Shown here: positions 1 to 6,699 of the stretch, one piece after another
Numbering within the stretch: the first letter of the stretch is position 1
How the letters are laid out: every line of letters begins with the position of its first letter
Source of the DNA: an uncultured bacterium
GTDB taxonomy: Bacteria; Actinomycetota; Coriobacteriia; Coriobacteriales; Coriobacteriaceae
Length of the DNA: 9,530 nucleotides
Direction of reading: 5' to 3'
Assembly: GCA_905214895.1 (NCBI GenBank)
Contig: CAJMNP010000027.1
Location: 1-9,530 of the forward strand
Notes under the pieces: generated by a model
Told to the model about the DNA's origin: nothing
The model's input: the letters and a program-made list of their open reading frames with translations, nothing else
The model's database searches: none
Program-made: the position numbers and the translations under genes

Positions 1-8
1 AGTTTGTG

Positions 9-632
9 ATGAAGGTTCTTTTGGTCAATGGCAGCCCCAAGGCAAACGGCAACACGGCCCGCGCACTCGCCGAGGTCGCCGAGCAGCTTAACGCCGAAGG
101 CATCGAGGCCGAGATGTTTCAGCTGGGCGCCAAGCCCATTCGCGATTGCATTGGTTGCGGCCAGTGCGGCAAGCTCGATTGCCGCTGCACCTTTGACGAC
201 GACGTGGTCAACGAGTTGATTGCCGCTGCCGAGCAGGCAGACGGCTTTGTCTTTGGCTCGCCCGTCTACTACGCACATCCCAGCGGACGCATCCTCTCGG
301 CACTCGACCGCGCATTCTATGCAGGCAGCAAGGCCTTTACGCACAAGCCGGGCGCCGCTGTCGCCGTTGCCCGTCGCGGCGGCACGTCGACCACCTTCGA
401 CGTGCTCAACAAGTACTTCACCATCAACCAGATGCCCGTGGTAGCATCCACCTACTGGAACAACGTCTTCGGTGCCATGCCGGGCGAGGCCGCCCAGGAC
501 GCCGAGGGCCTTGCCACCATGCGAAACATCGGTAAAAACATGGCCTGGCTGCTGCGTTGCATCGAGGCGGGAAAGGCCGCCGGCATCGAAGCCCCCGAGG
601 CCGATCGCGAGCGAACCAACTTTATTCGGTAG
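9..632 (+). CDS. Flavodoxin-fold NAD(P)H-dependent FMN oxidoreductase
   Basis: Predicted cytoplasmic flavoprotein of the NADPH-dependent FMN reductase / flavodoxin-like family, which moves electrons from NAD(P)H through FMN to a quinone, nitro, metal or unknown acceptor. The N-terminal beta-strand and phosphate loop (MKVLLVNGSPKANGNT, residues 1-16) are typical of FMN binding, and GSPVYYAHPSG (about 83-93) matches the second FMN loop. A Cys-rich segment at 47-60 (CIGCGQC...CRC) is common in this subfamily and could bind metal or act in redox. The length of 207 aa is normal. I took ATG at 9; a GTG at 6 is in frame, and the ribosome binding site is cut off by the window edge, so the start is uncertain by a codon. 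No signal peptide or membrane segment is visible. The ArsC-like gene follows after 17 nt and is probably co-transcribed. The substrate cannot be told from sequence. Confidence 0.88.
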   Translation: MKVLLVNGSPKANGNTARALAEVAEQLNAEGIEAEMFQLGAKPIRDCIGCGQCGKLDCRCTFDDDVVNELIAAAEQADGFVFGSPVYYAHPSGRILSALDRAFYAGSKAFTHKPGAAVAVARRGGTSTTFDVLNKYFTINQMPVVASTYWNNVFGAMPGEAAQDAEGLATMRNIGKNMAWLLRCIEAGKAAGIEAPEADRERTNFIR

Positions 633-649
633 AACGGCGGAACATAAAT

Positions 650-991
650 ATGAACGTGCAAATTTTCGGGACTAAGAAGTCCTTCGATACCAAGAAGGCC
701 CAGCGTTATTTTAAGGAGCGCCGCATTAAGGTGCAGTTTATTGACCTTAAGGAAAAAGAGATGAGCAAGGGCGAGCTCACGAGCGTGATGCAGGCGGTCG
801 GCGGCATCGACAAGCTGCTCAACCCCAAAGCCAAGGACGAGGAGACGCTCGCGCTCATCCAGCACCTCACCCCCAACCAGCGCTTCGACAAGCTGCTCGA
901 GAACCAGCAGGTTCTGGCCGAGCCCATTGTGCGCAACGGCAAAAAGGCCACCGTCGGCTATTGTCCCGACGTATGGGGAGCCTGGGAGTAG
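650..991 (+). CDS. ArsC/Spx-family thioredoxin-fold protein with Ser in place of the active-site Cys
   Basis: 113-aa protein of the ArsC-like (arsenate reductase/Spx/YffB) family. Visible family features are the first strand and active-site loop (IFGTKKSFDTKKAQRYF, residues 5-21), the FIDLKEKEMSKGEL segment (30-43), and the C-terminal cis-Pro region AEPIVRNGKKATVGY (90-104). In ArsC-like proteins of this subtype the loop normally reads KKC or KNC; here position 11 is Ser (codon TCC, 680-682), so classical arsenate-reductase chemistry is unlikely. The only Cys is residue 105, near the C-terminus. The start at ATG 650 fits the conserved N-terminus; the reading frame is open further upstream, but that part overlaps the preceding gene and does not look like the family. 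The site before ATG 650 (GGCGG) is a weak ribosome binding site, consistent with coupling to the oxidoreductase 17 nt upstream. The family assignment is firm; the function is unknown. Confidence 0.87.
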   Translation: MNVQIFGTKKSFDTKKAQRYFKERRIKVQFIDLKEKEMSKGELTSVMQAVGGIDKLLNPKAKDEETLALIQHLTPNQRFDKLLENQQVLAEPIVRNGKKATVGYCPDVWGAWE

Positions 992-1008
992 CCTGTGTTA
1001 TTTGCCCG

Positions 1009-1030
1009 CGCGTGGGTATAAGAGCACGCG
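1009..1030. promoter_or_regulatory. Inverted repeat around a -10-like hexamer upstream of the COG0523 GTPase gene
   Basis: CGCGTG (1009-1014) and CACGCG (1025-1030) form a perfect 6-bp inverted repeat with a 10-nt spacer that contains TATAAG (1017-1022). No good -35 hexamer is placed upstream and no T-run follows, so it is not a clear terminator. It could be an operator over a weak promoter for the gene starting at 1078. Inference only; the match may be chance in GC-rich DNA. Confidence 0.25.
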
Positions 1031-1065
1031 TTTGGCATAAGATTCAACTGTAAGCCATGTCTAAC

Positions 1066-1073
1066 AAAGGAGG
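1066..1073 (+). promoter_or_regulatory. Ribosome binding site that decides the start at 1078
   Basis: AAAGGAGG lies 4 nt before ATG 1078. An in-frame ATG at 1057 lies upstream of this site and lacks its own, so the protein is read from 1078 (MPNKPVKI). Confidence 0.8.
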
Positions 1074-1077
1074 GCAC

Positions 1078-2208
1078 ATGCCCAACAAACCCGTGAAGAT
1101 CATCATGCTTACCGGATACCTCGGTGCCGGCAAGACCACGCTGCTCAACCACATCCTCGCCAACGACGGCGGCATCCGCGCCGCCGTGATCGTCAACGAT
1201 ATCGGCGAGATCAACGTCGACGCCAGCCTTATCGCCGACGGCGGCCTTTCCGAGACCGACGACCTCATCCCGCTTACCAACGGCTGCATCTGCTGCACGC
1301 TTTCGGACGACCTGGCCAACCAGCTGCAGGGCATCGCCGATTCGGGCAAGTTCGACTACATCATCATCGAGGCCTCGGGCATTTGCGAGCCTATCCCCAT
1401 CGCCTACACCATCTCGAGCTTCTGCGACGAGGCCAAGGTGGGCGGCGAGCCCAAGCTCGCGCTCGACAACATCGTGGCCGTGGTCGACTGCGCCCGCATG
1501 TATGACGAGTTCAACGGCGGTCGCGACCTGCTGGCCGAGGATATCGACGAGGACGACATCGAGAGCCTGCTCATCCAGCAGATCGAGTTTTGCTCCACGC
1601 TGATCCTCAACAAGACCGATACCGTGAGCCCTGAGCAGATCGCCGAGCTCAAGGCCATCGTGCGCAGCCTGCAGAAGGACGCTGTGATTGTCGAGGCCCA
1701 AAACGGCGAGGTCCCCATGGAGGAACTGCTCGATACCGACCGCTTCGACTTTATGCGCGCCTACAACTCCGCCGCCTGGATCGAGGCTATGGAGCATCCC
1801 GAGGAGCACGACGACCCCGAGGTGCTCGAGTACGACATCGAGACCTTTGTGTACTCGCGCCGCAAGCCGTTTGACCTGCAGAAGTTCACCGATTTTGTTG
1901 AGCAGGAGTGGCCCGACGAGGTCATCCGCGTCAAGGGTCCGCTGTGGCAGGCCAGCAATCCGGACATGTGCTACATGTTTGAGCAGGCCGGCCACCAGAT
2001 GCGCCTGATGGAGAACGGCCTGTTTGTCGATTCCGCACCCGAGGGCGAAAAGCAGAAGATCATCGACGAAAACCCCGAGATCATGCAGATTTGGGACGAC
2101 GAGACGGGCGACCGCATGACGAGCCTGTGCATCATCGGCCGTCACATGGACAAGGATGCGCTCATCGCCTCCCTCGATGCCTGCCTGACCGACTGGCACC
2201 GCGCCTAG
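1078..2208 (+). CDS. COG0523 (CobW/ZNG1-type) metallochaperone GTPase
   Basis: 376-aa G3E-family GTPase that is expected to use GTP hydrolysis to deliver a metal ion, often zinc, to a client protein in the cytoplasm. Walker A is GYLGAGKTT (13-21), the metal-binding CxCC motif is GCICC (69-73), a switch/Walker B-like EASGICEP lies at 99-106, and the base-recognition motif NKTD is at 178-181. An acidic stretch (EDIDEDDIES, 154-163) and a short His/Glu linker (EHPEEHDDPE, 239-248) separate the G domain from a CobW C-terminal domain (about 250-372). The long His-rich tail of some zinc chaperones is absent. It has a strong ribosome binding site of its own and is followed by a hairpin terminator, so it may be monocistronic. 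I see no convincing Zur box. The family is sure, but the metal and client are not: cobalamin, nitrile-hydratase or zinc roles are all known within COG0523, and no cobalamin genes are nearby. Confidence 0.93.
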   Translation: MPNKPVKIIMLTGYLGAGKTTLLNHILANDGGIRAAVIVNDIGEINVDASLIADGGLSETDDLIPLTNGCICCTLSDDLANQLQGIADSGKFDYIIIEASGICEPIPIAYTISSFCDEAKVGGEPKLALDNIVAVVDCARMYDEFNGGRDLLAEDIDEDDIESLLIQQIEFCSTLILNKTDTVSPEQIAELKAIVRSLQKDAVIVEAQNGEVPMEELLDTDRFDFMRAYNSAAWIEAMEHPEEHDDPEVLEYDIETFVYSRRKPFDLQKFTDFVEQEWPDEVIRVKGPLWQASNPDMCYMFEQAGHQMRLMENGLFVDSAPEGEKQKIIDENPEIMQIWDDETGDRMTSLCIIGRHMDKDALIASLDACLTDWHRA

Positions 2209-2247
2209 GTTTATCCAAGCGGGCATTTTTCCGCCTACGTAATCGCC

Positions 2248-2288
2248 AAACCACCACGAAGGTGCCTGTCCCCTTCGTGGTGGTTTTT
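2248..2288 (+). terminator. Perfect 15-bp hairpin with T-run, also a member of the palindrome family
   Basis: The left arm AAACCACCACGAAGG (2248-2262) is perfectly complementary to 2272-2286, with a 9-nt loop TGCCTGTCC. The right arm runs into TTTTT (2284-2288). It lies 39 nt after the stop of the GTPase gene and before the trmL ribosome binding site, so a rho-independent terminator is likely. The A-run on the left could make it bidirectional. The inner part (AAGG...CCCCTT) resembles the three other palindromes in the window, while the outer arms differ. Confidence 0.8.
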
Positions 2289-2299
2289 CGTTCTGAGCC

Positions 2300-2305
2300 A
2301 AGGAG
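2300..2305 (+). promoter_or_regulatory. Ribosome binding site for trmL
   Basis: AAGGAG lies 4 nt before ATG 2310. It fixes the start; the reading frame is open further upstream but that part runs through the terminator and the preceding gene. Confidence 0.75.
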
Positions 2306-2309
2306 ATTC

Positions 2310-2909
2310 ATGTTCAACATTGTGCTGTATGCGCCCGAGATTCCGGCCAATACGGGCAATATCGGCCGCACCTGCGTGGTTACCGGCGCCCGCCTGCATC
2401 TGGTGGAGCCACTGGGCTTTTCACTCGACGACAAGACGGTGCGTCGCGCCGGCCTGGGCTACTGGCAAAACTTGGACGTGACGACCTATGCCGGCTGGGA
2501 GGATTTTCTTGCGCGCAACGGCCTCTCCCCCGCCGACGAGCGCCTGCATCTGCTGACCAAAAAGGCACGCCGCACCTATGCGCAAAGCACCTACCGCGAT
2601 GGCGACTACTTGGTCTTTGGCAGCGAGAGCTCGGGCATTCCCGAGCCACTGCTTGCCGCGGCGCCCGAACGCTGCGAGCGCATCCCCATGCTGCGCGATT
2701 GCGACTCACTCGATAACGCCGAGGCTTGGGAAGCCCACGAGGAATCGCTGGGGCATACCGAGGACAGCCACGAAGCCATCCTGCAGCAGGATATCTGCGG
2801 CAACTTCGTCAATCCGGACGACTACCGCATCAGCGCACTCAACCTCTCCAACAGCGCCGCCATCGTCCTCTACGAGGCCCTGCGCCAAACAGGCTTTCCG
2901 GGAATGTGA
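2310..2909 (+). CDS. trmL: tRNA (cytidine/uridine-34 2'-O)-methyltransferase, TrmL type
   Basis: 199-aa SPOUT (trefoil-knot) methyltransferase that uses S-adenosylmethionine to methylate the 2'-O of the wobble nucleotide of tRNA-Leu species. The N-terminus FNIVLYAPEIPANTGNIGR (residues 2-20) is the TrmL/SpoU motif 1, FGSESSGIPE (103-112) is motif 2, and the knot is completed by RIPM (124-127) and NLSNSAAIVLYEA (178-190). The E. coli enzyme is about 157 aa; the extra length here is mostly one insertion, residues about 128-175, lying inside the knot between IPM and NLSNS. The insert is acidic and contains DICGNFVNPDDYR. The last codon ATG and the TGA stop lie inside a palindromic repeat. The gene has its own ribosome binding site after a terminator, so it is probably transcribed separately; the promoter is not obvious. 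The family call is strong; the precise tRNA target is inferred from the family. Confidence 0.9.
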   Translation: MFNIVLYAPEIPANTGNIGRTCVVTGARLHLVEPLGFSLDDKTVRRAGLGYWQNLDVTTYAGWEDFLARNGLSPADERLHLLTKKARRTYAQSTYRDGDYLVFGSESSGIPEPLLAAAPERCERIPMLRDCDSLDNAEAWEAHEESLGHTEDSHEAILQQDICGNFVNPDDYRISALNLSNSAAIVLYEALRQTGFPGM

Positions 2910-2935
2910 CAAAGGGATTGTCCCTTTGTCACATT
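2903..2935. repeat. Palindromic repeat overlapping the trmL stop codon
   Basis: AATGTGACAAAGGGA (2903-2917) and its exact complement (2921-2935) form a 15-bp stem with a 3-nt loop TTG. The trmL TGA stop (2907-2909) and the preceding Met codon lie in the left arm. No T-run follows on either strand, so it is a weak terminator at best. Related copies lie at 4161 and 7886, and a more distant relative at 2248. Confidence 0.85.
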
Positions 2936-2995
2936 CAAGCGCCATGTCGATGACACACACGCCTAATTGATGCTCTGAATAACGGACCATCGCTT

Positions 2996-3029
2996 TTAAT
3001 CAGAATTAACTAGAATAAAATGAAGTTAA
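2996..3029. promoter_or_regulatory. AT-rich upstream region of the first ATPase gene
   Basis: The stretch is strikingly AT-rich against its surroundings. It holds TTAAT-CAGA-ATTAA (2996-3009) and TTAAC-N14-GTTAA (3006-3029), with TAGAAT (3011-3016) as a possible -10 element. I find no well-spaced -35 hexamer. A promoter or operator for the gene at 3054 is plausible but not proven. Confidence 0.35.
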
Positions 3030-3040
3030 ACGGAGGTGTG

Positions 3041-3047
3041 AAAGGAG
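3041..3047 (+). promoter_or_regulatory. Ribosome binding site supporting the GTG start at 3054
   Basis: AAAGGAG ends 6 nt before GTG 3054, at ideal spacing. No in-frame ATG lies near, so GTG is the likely start. Confidence 0.75.
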
Positions 3048-3053
3048 AGCCTT

Positions 3054-4154
3054 GTGGAATATCTCGAGAACCCGTTTACCCCCAGTTTTGGTGAGGTTCC
3101 TGCTCATCTCGCTGGCAGACAACAGATTATTCGGGATTTGGACCGTGCCTTCTTGAGCCAGCGCAGGCGCCCGGAATTGACCTCGATCTTCTCAGGCGCG
3201 CGCGGAACCGGTAAAACCGCTCTCATGTCATCCCTCGCGACAAGGGCAGAATCCCACGGCTGGATAGCCGTAAAGACGACCGCGCTCTCGGGAATGCTTG
3301 AGGAAATCGAGTTCGGGGCGAAACGTGCTGCAGGCCATCTCATCGACCCGTCTAACAACTTCAAAGTCACCGGTCTCGGAATTGCACCATTCGGCAGCAT
3401 CGAGGTCAATCGCGTTCATGATGTCTCAACCTGGCGCTATCGCATGAGCGACATCATCGACCAGCTCAACGAGGCGGGCACCGGACTGCTCGTCACGGTT
3501 GATGAGGTCGATCCGACGCTCGACGAGATGATTCAGCTCGCGGCCACGTATCAGCACTTTGTGACCGATGGAAAACGCGTCGCCCTGCTCATGGCGGGAC
3601 TTCCCAACAACGTCTCGACGTTGCTGAACCACAAGACGGTCTCGTTCCTTCGTCGCGCCCAGCAATATCATCTGGGTCGCATTGCCGACTATGACGTACG
3701 CGAGGCCTTGATTCGCACGATCCAGGAAAACGATCGCCTGGCAGATGCTGAGGGAATCGATAGAGCCGTTCGCTCGATCTCTGGTTTTCCCTTCCTATTG
3801 CAACTCGTAGGCTACCGTGCCTGGGATCTCACAAGCGATTCGAAGGAAATCTCGTCACGCGACTTTGACCTGGGAATCAAAATCGCGCGCGACGAGATGG
3901 ACGACCGAATCCTCGCGGCAACCTATCGGGAACTCACTGCAGAGGACAAGCGATTCCTCATCGCCATGCTCGATGACGAGGAAGAGTCCACCACCGCCGA
4001 CCTTGTCGAGCGCCTTAAGCGTTCGCCGCAGCAGGTCTCCCGCTACCGACGCCGCATGATAGATGCCGGCATCATCGGGGAACGAGGACGAGGGCTCGTC
4101 GCATTTGAATTGCCATTCTTCCGCGACTATCTCGCGGCTCAATGCGTGAAATAG
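3054..4154 (+). CDS. Archaeal-type AAA/STAND ATPase with C-terminal winged helix (paralog 1)
   Basis: 366-aa P-loop ATPase of the Orc1/Cdc6-like or 'archaeal ATPase' group, function unknown. The N-terminus NPFTPSFGEVPAHLAGR (6-22) is the conserved box that precedes the P-loop. Walker A is GARGTGKT (48-55), Walker B is LLVTVDEVD (145-153), a sensor-1-like LLMAGLPNN lies at 178-186, and FLRRAQQYHLG (199-208) follows. FPFLLQLVGYRAW (245-257) is a sensor-2/lid-type segment. The C-terminal part (about 293-366), with SPQQVSRYRRRMIDAGII, looks like a winged helix able to bind DNA. Initiation is at GTG with a good ribosome binding site. It shares motif order and several blocks with the ATPase at 6700-7818 but is clearly diverged from it. 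It is convergent with the UvrA-like gene. It could be a DNA-binding regulator, a STAND switch protein, or a mobile-element or defence component; nothing here decides between these. Confidence 0.85.
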   Translation: MEYLENPFTPSFGEVPAHLAGRQQIIRDLDRAFLSQRRRPELTSIFSGARGTGKTALMSSLATRAESHGWIAVKTTALSGMLEEIEFGAKRAAGHLIDPSNNFKVTGLGIAPFGSIEVNRVHDVSTWRYRMSDIIDQLNEAGTGLLVTVDEVDPTLDEMIQLAATYQHFVTDGKRVALLMAGLPNNVSTLLNHKTVSFLRRAQQYHLGRIADYDVREALIRTIQENDRLADAEGIDRAVRSISGFPFLLQLVGYRAWDLTSDSKEISSRDFDLGIKIARDEMDDRILAATYRELTAEDKRFLIAMLDDEEESTTADLVERLKRSPQQVSRYRRRMIDAGIIGERGRGLVAFELPFFRDYLAAQCVK

Positions 4155-4160
4155 AAGTCA

Positions 4161-4190
4161 ATGCGACAAAGGAGTGCCCCTTTGTCGCAT
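4161..4190. repeat. Palindromic repeat between convergent genes
   Basis: ATGCGACAAAGG (4161-4172) pairs perfectly with CCTTTGTCGCAT (4179-4190) around a 6-nt loop AGTGCC. It fills most of the 39-nt gap between the converging ATPase and UvrA-like genes and may act as a bidirectional transcription barrier, although neither side has a T-run. Compared with the copy at 2903, a T-A pair in the arm is replaced by C-G (4164/4187), so pairing is kept. Confidence 0.85.
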
Positions 4191-4193
4191 CGC

Positions 4194-6674
4194 CTATAGA
4201 TAACAACCGGTAATGCTCTTGGAGCAAGCAGCGATATCCGCCGGCGTGCCGGCGCACACGATTTGCCCGCCCGCGTCGCCACCGCCCGGGCCCATGTCGA
4301 TTACGTAATCGGCGTTACGGATAAGGTCGAGGTCGTGCTCGATCACGACAACTGTGGCGCCTTTGGCAACGAGGCCGTCAAATACACTCAGCAACACCTG
4401 GACATCGAGCGGATGCAGGCCGATCGTGGGCTCATCGAATACGAATACGGCATCATCCTGCACGCGGCCCATCTCGCTCGCAAGCTTAAGACGCTGCGCC
4501 TCGCCGCCCGAGAGCGCCGGCGTGGGCTCACCGAGCGTGAGATAGCCCAAGCCCAAGTCGTGTAAGGTCTGTAAGCGCGCCTGAACTTTCTTGAGACCCA
4601 CCGTGGCGTCGAGGGCCTCGTCCACACTCATATCCATGAGCTGCGGCAACGTAAGCAGACTCCCGTCCTTGCCCTCGCGATGGATATGCGAAGCCGCGTC
4701 TGCATAACGTGAGCCGCGACATGTCGGACAGACGATCTCGACGTCGGGCAAGAACTGCACGTCGAGCGATATCGAGCCCGTGCCATCGCACGTAGGGCAG
4801 CGCAAGGCGCCAGTGTTGTAGCTAAATGCGCCCGCCTTGTAGCCGGCTGCCTTGGCCTCGGGCGTACGGGCGAAGGCGCGACGTAGCTCATCATGGATGT
4901 CAGCATAAGTTGCCACCGTCGAGCGCACGTTGGCGCCGATAGGCGTAGCGTCAATCAGATTTGCACGGGCAATGCCCTCGGCATCGACCCAACGCACGTG
5001 CCCCGGCAGGCGCTCGCCGGCTGCCTGCGCCTTGAGTGCCGGAATGAGCGTCTCGAGTACCAACGTCGTCTTACCCGAACCCGAAACGCCCGTCACCGCG
5101 ACCAAGCGACCGCGTGGGATATCAACTTCGAGCGGCTTGACGGTATGGATGGCATCGGTCGCCATGCGGATATGGCCCCGGTCGAACATTTCCTCGTCGG
5201 ACACCTGCGGGCGCAAGCGCTTGGGGTCTGCGCGTAAAAACGGCGCGATGCGGCTGCCCTGCGATTGTTCTACCTCGTCCACCGTGCCTGCAGCGATCAC
5301 ATTACCGCCGCCTGCTCCGGCAACGGGGCCCATCTCAACCAGATAGTCGGCTTCCGCTAGTACGCGCGTATCGTGGTCGACAACAACCACGGTGTTGCCG
5401 TCATCCACCAGATCGCGCATTACGCCCACCAAGCCGTCGACATTGGCAGGATGCAAGCCAATCGAAGGCTCGTCCAGCACATAAAGCACGCCCGTCGATC
5501 GGTTGCGCACCACGCGGGCGAGCTGCACACGCTGGCGCTCACCCGTGGAGAGCGTAGCACCGGCGCGGTCGAGCGAGAGGTAATCGAGCCCCAGGTCGAC
5601 CAGGCGACGAGCCGTGCTCAAAAACGAATCGCAGATATCCACTGCCATGGGCTGCATCTCGGCCGGCAAGGATGCGGGCACCCCGCGCACCCACTCAATC
5701 GCCTCACCCAACGTCATGGCCGCGGCCTGCGCCAGATTGATACCGCGCACCTGGGGCTGGCGCGCAACCTCGGAGAGACGCGTGCCGCCGCAGTCACGGC
5801 ACGGGCCCTCGCGCAAAAAGCGAGCCACGCGCTTTAGTCCCTTATCGTCCTTAACCTTGGCGAGCGCATTCTCGACCGTATAGACGGCGTTGTAATAGGT
5901 AAAGTCGAGCGGCGTGGCGCCCTCGCCGTTTTTGGGAACGTAGAGAATATGCTTCTTAACCGCCGGACCATGGAACACGATGTCGCGCTCTTGAGGTGTG
6001 AGCTGGTTAAACGGCACATCGGTACGCACACCCATCTCGCCGGCTACCTGCTTCATCAAGTCCCACATGAGCGTGCCCCAGGGAAGCACCGCGCCTTCGT
6101 TGATGGTCTTGGACTCGTCGGGCACCAGGCTCGCTTCGTCCACCTCGCGCATGACACCGGTACCGCCACAGGTGGGGCATGCACCGCCGCTATTGAAAGC
6201 CAAATCCTCGGCACTCGGCGCGTAGAACTCGCGGCCGCATGTCGAACACGTGAGCGACAGGCCTGCGGCCACGTTAAGGCTCGGCTCCACACGCGCCCCG
6301 CAATGTGGGCACACGTGATGGGCACAGCGGCTAAAGAGCAAACGCAGACTGTTGTTGAGCTCGGTCATGGTGCCAAAGGTCGAGCGTACGCCTGGCACAC
6401 TAGGGCGCTGATGCAACGCGAGCGCCGCCGGCACGTGCAGCACTTCATCCACCTGAGCGTGCTCGGCCTGGGTGAGCCGTCGGCGGGTATAGGTGCTGAG
6501 CGCCTCCAGGTAACGGCGCGAGCCCTCGGCATAAAGAACCCCCAGCGCCAGCGAACTCTTGCCCGACCCCGACACGCCGGCAATGCCCACGAGCCTTCCC
6601 AGCGGGATATCGATATCGATGTCCTTAAGGTTATGGACGCGCGCACCGCGCACCTCGATAGCTTGCGGGCTCAT
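4194..6674 (-). CDS. Class II UvrA-like ABC ATPase (UvrB-binding domain absent)
   Basis: 826-aa protein with two ABC ATPase halves of the UvrA family. The first Walker A is GVSGSGKS (33-40) with signature LSTGE (375-379) and DEPSIG (401-406). The second is GVSGSGKT (529-536) with LSGGE (721-725), DEPTIG (747-752) and H-loop His780. Cys pairs that probably bind zinc are CPHC (122-125), CSTC (143-146), CPTC (166-169), CRDC (292-295), CPTC (626-629) and CPTC (649-652). After GTMTE (101-105) the chain passes almost directly to the Cys pairs, so the UvrB-binding domain of true UvrA (about 940 aa) is missing. Such class II proteins bind DNA and are linked to resistance to DNA-binding drugs (DrrC-like), not to standard excision repair. 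I chose ATG 6674 because the conserved N-terminus begins there; ATG 6707 is in frame and overlaps the upstream ATPase gene by 8 nt. The gene follows that ATPase after 25 nt and is probably its operon partner. Confidence 0.9.
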   Translation of the reverse strand: MSPQAIEVRGARVHNLKDIDIDIPLGRLVGIAGVSGSGKSSLALGVLYAEGSRRYLEALSTYTRRRLTQAEHAQVDEVLHVPAALALHQRPSVPGVRSTFGTMTELNNSLRLLFSRCAHHVCPHCGARVEPSLNVAAGLSLTCSTCGREFYAPSAEDLAFNSGGACPTCGGTGVMREVDEASLVPDESKTINEGAVLPWGTLMWDLMKQVAGEMGVRTDVPFNQLTPQERDIVFHGPAVKKHILYVPKNGEGATPLDFTYYNAVYTVENALAKVKDDKGLKRVARFLREGPCRDCGGTRLSEVARQPQVRGINLAQAAAMTLGEAIEWVRGVPASLPAEMQPMAVDICDSFLSTARRLVDLGLDYLSLDRAGATLSTGERQRVQLARVVRNRSTGVLYVLDEPSIGLHPANVDGLVGVMRDLVDDGNTVVVVDHDTRVLAEADYLVEMGPVAGAGGGNVIAAGTVDEVEQSQGSRIAPFLRADPKRLRPQVSDEEMFDRGHIRMATDAIHTVKPLEVDIPRGRLVAVTGVSGSGKTTLVLETLIPALKAQAAGERLPGHVRWVDAEGIARANLIDATPIGANVRSTVATYADIHDELRRAFARTPEAKAAGYKAGAFSYNTGALRCPTCDGTGSISLDVQFLPDVEIVCPTCRGSRYADAASHIHREGKDGSLLTLPQLMDMSVDEALDATVGLKKVQARLQTLHDLGLGYLTLGEPTPALSGGEAQRLKLASEMGRVQDDAVFVFDEPTIGLHPLDVQVLLSVFDGLVAKGATVVVIEHDLDLIRNADYVIDMGPGGGDAGGQIVCAGTPADIAACSKSITGCYL

Positions 6675-6699
6675 CTTCTGTTCCGTCACCTTTATCACC

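Noticed and set aside
557..649. N-terminal extension of the ArsC-like protein
   Set aside because: It lies within the end of the oxidoreductase gene, is Arg-rich and unlike the family; the conserved N-terminus begins at ATG 650.
452..865. Minus-strand frame of 137 aa across the first two genes
   Set aside because: It overlaps two recognisable plus-strand genes and matches no family I know.
958..2301. Long open frame of 447 aa on the minus strand, antisense to the COG0523 GTPase gene
   Set aside because: The plus-strand frame has a complete, motif-rich GTPase. The antisense frame has low-complexity Val/Asp/Leu/Gly-rich sequence with no recognisable domain, as expected from GC-rich codon bias.
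3020..3094. Small open frame (24 aa) possibly a leader peptide before ATPase 1
   Set aside because: No ribosome binding site precedes its ATG and it overlaps the start of the ATPase gene; there is no attenuator-like structure.
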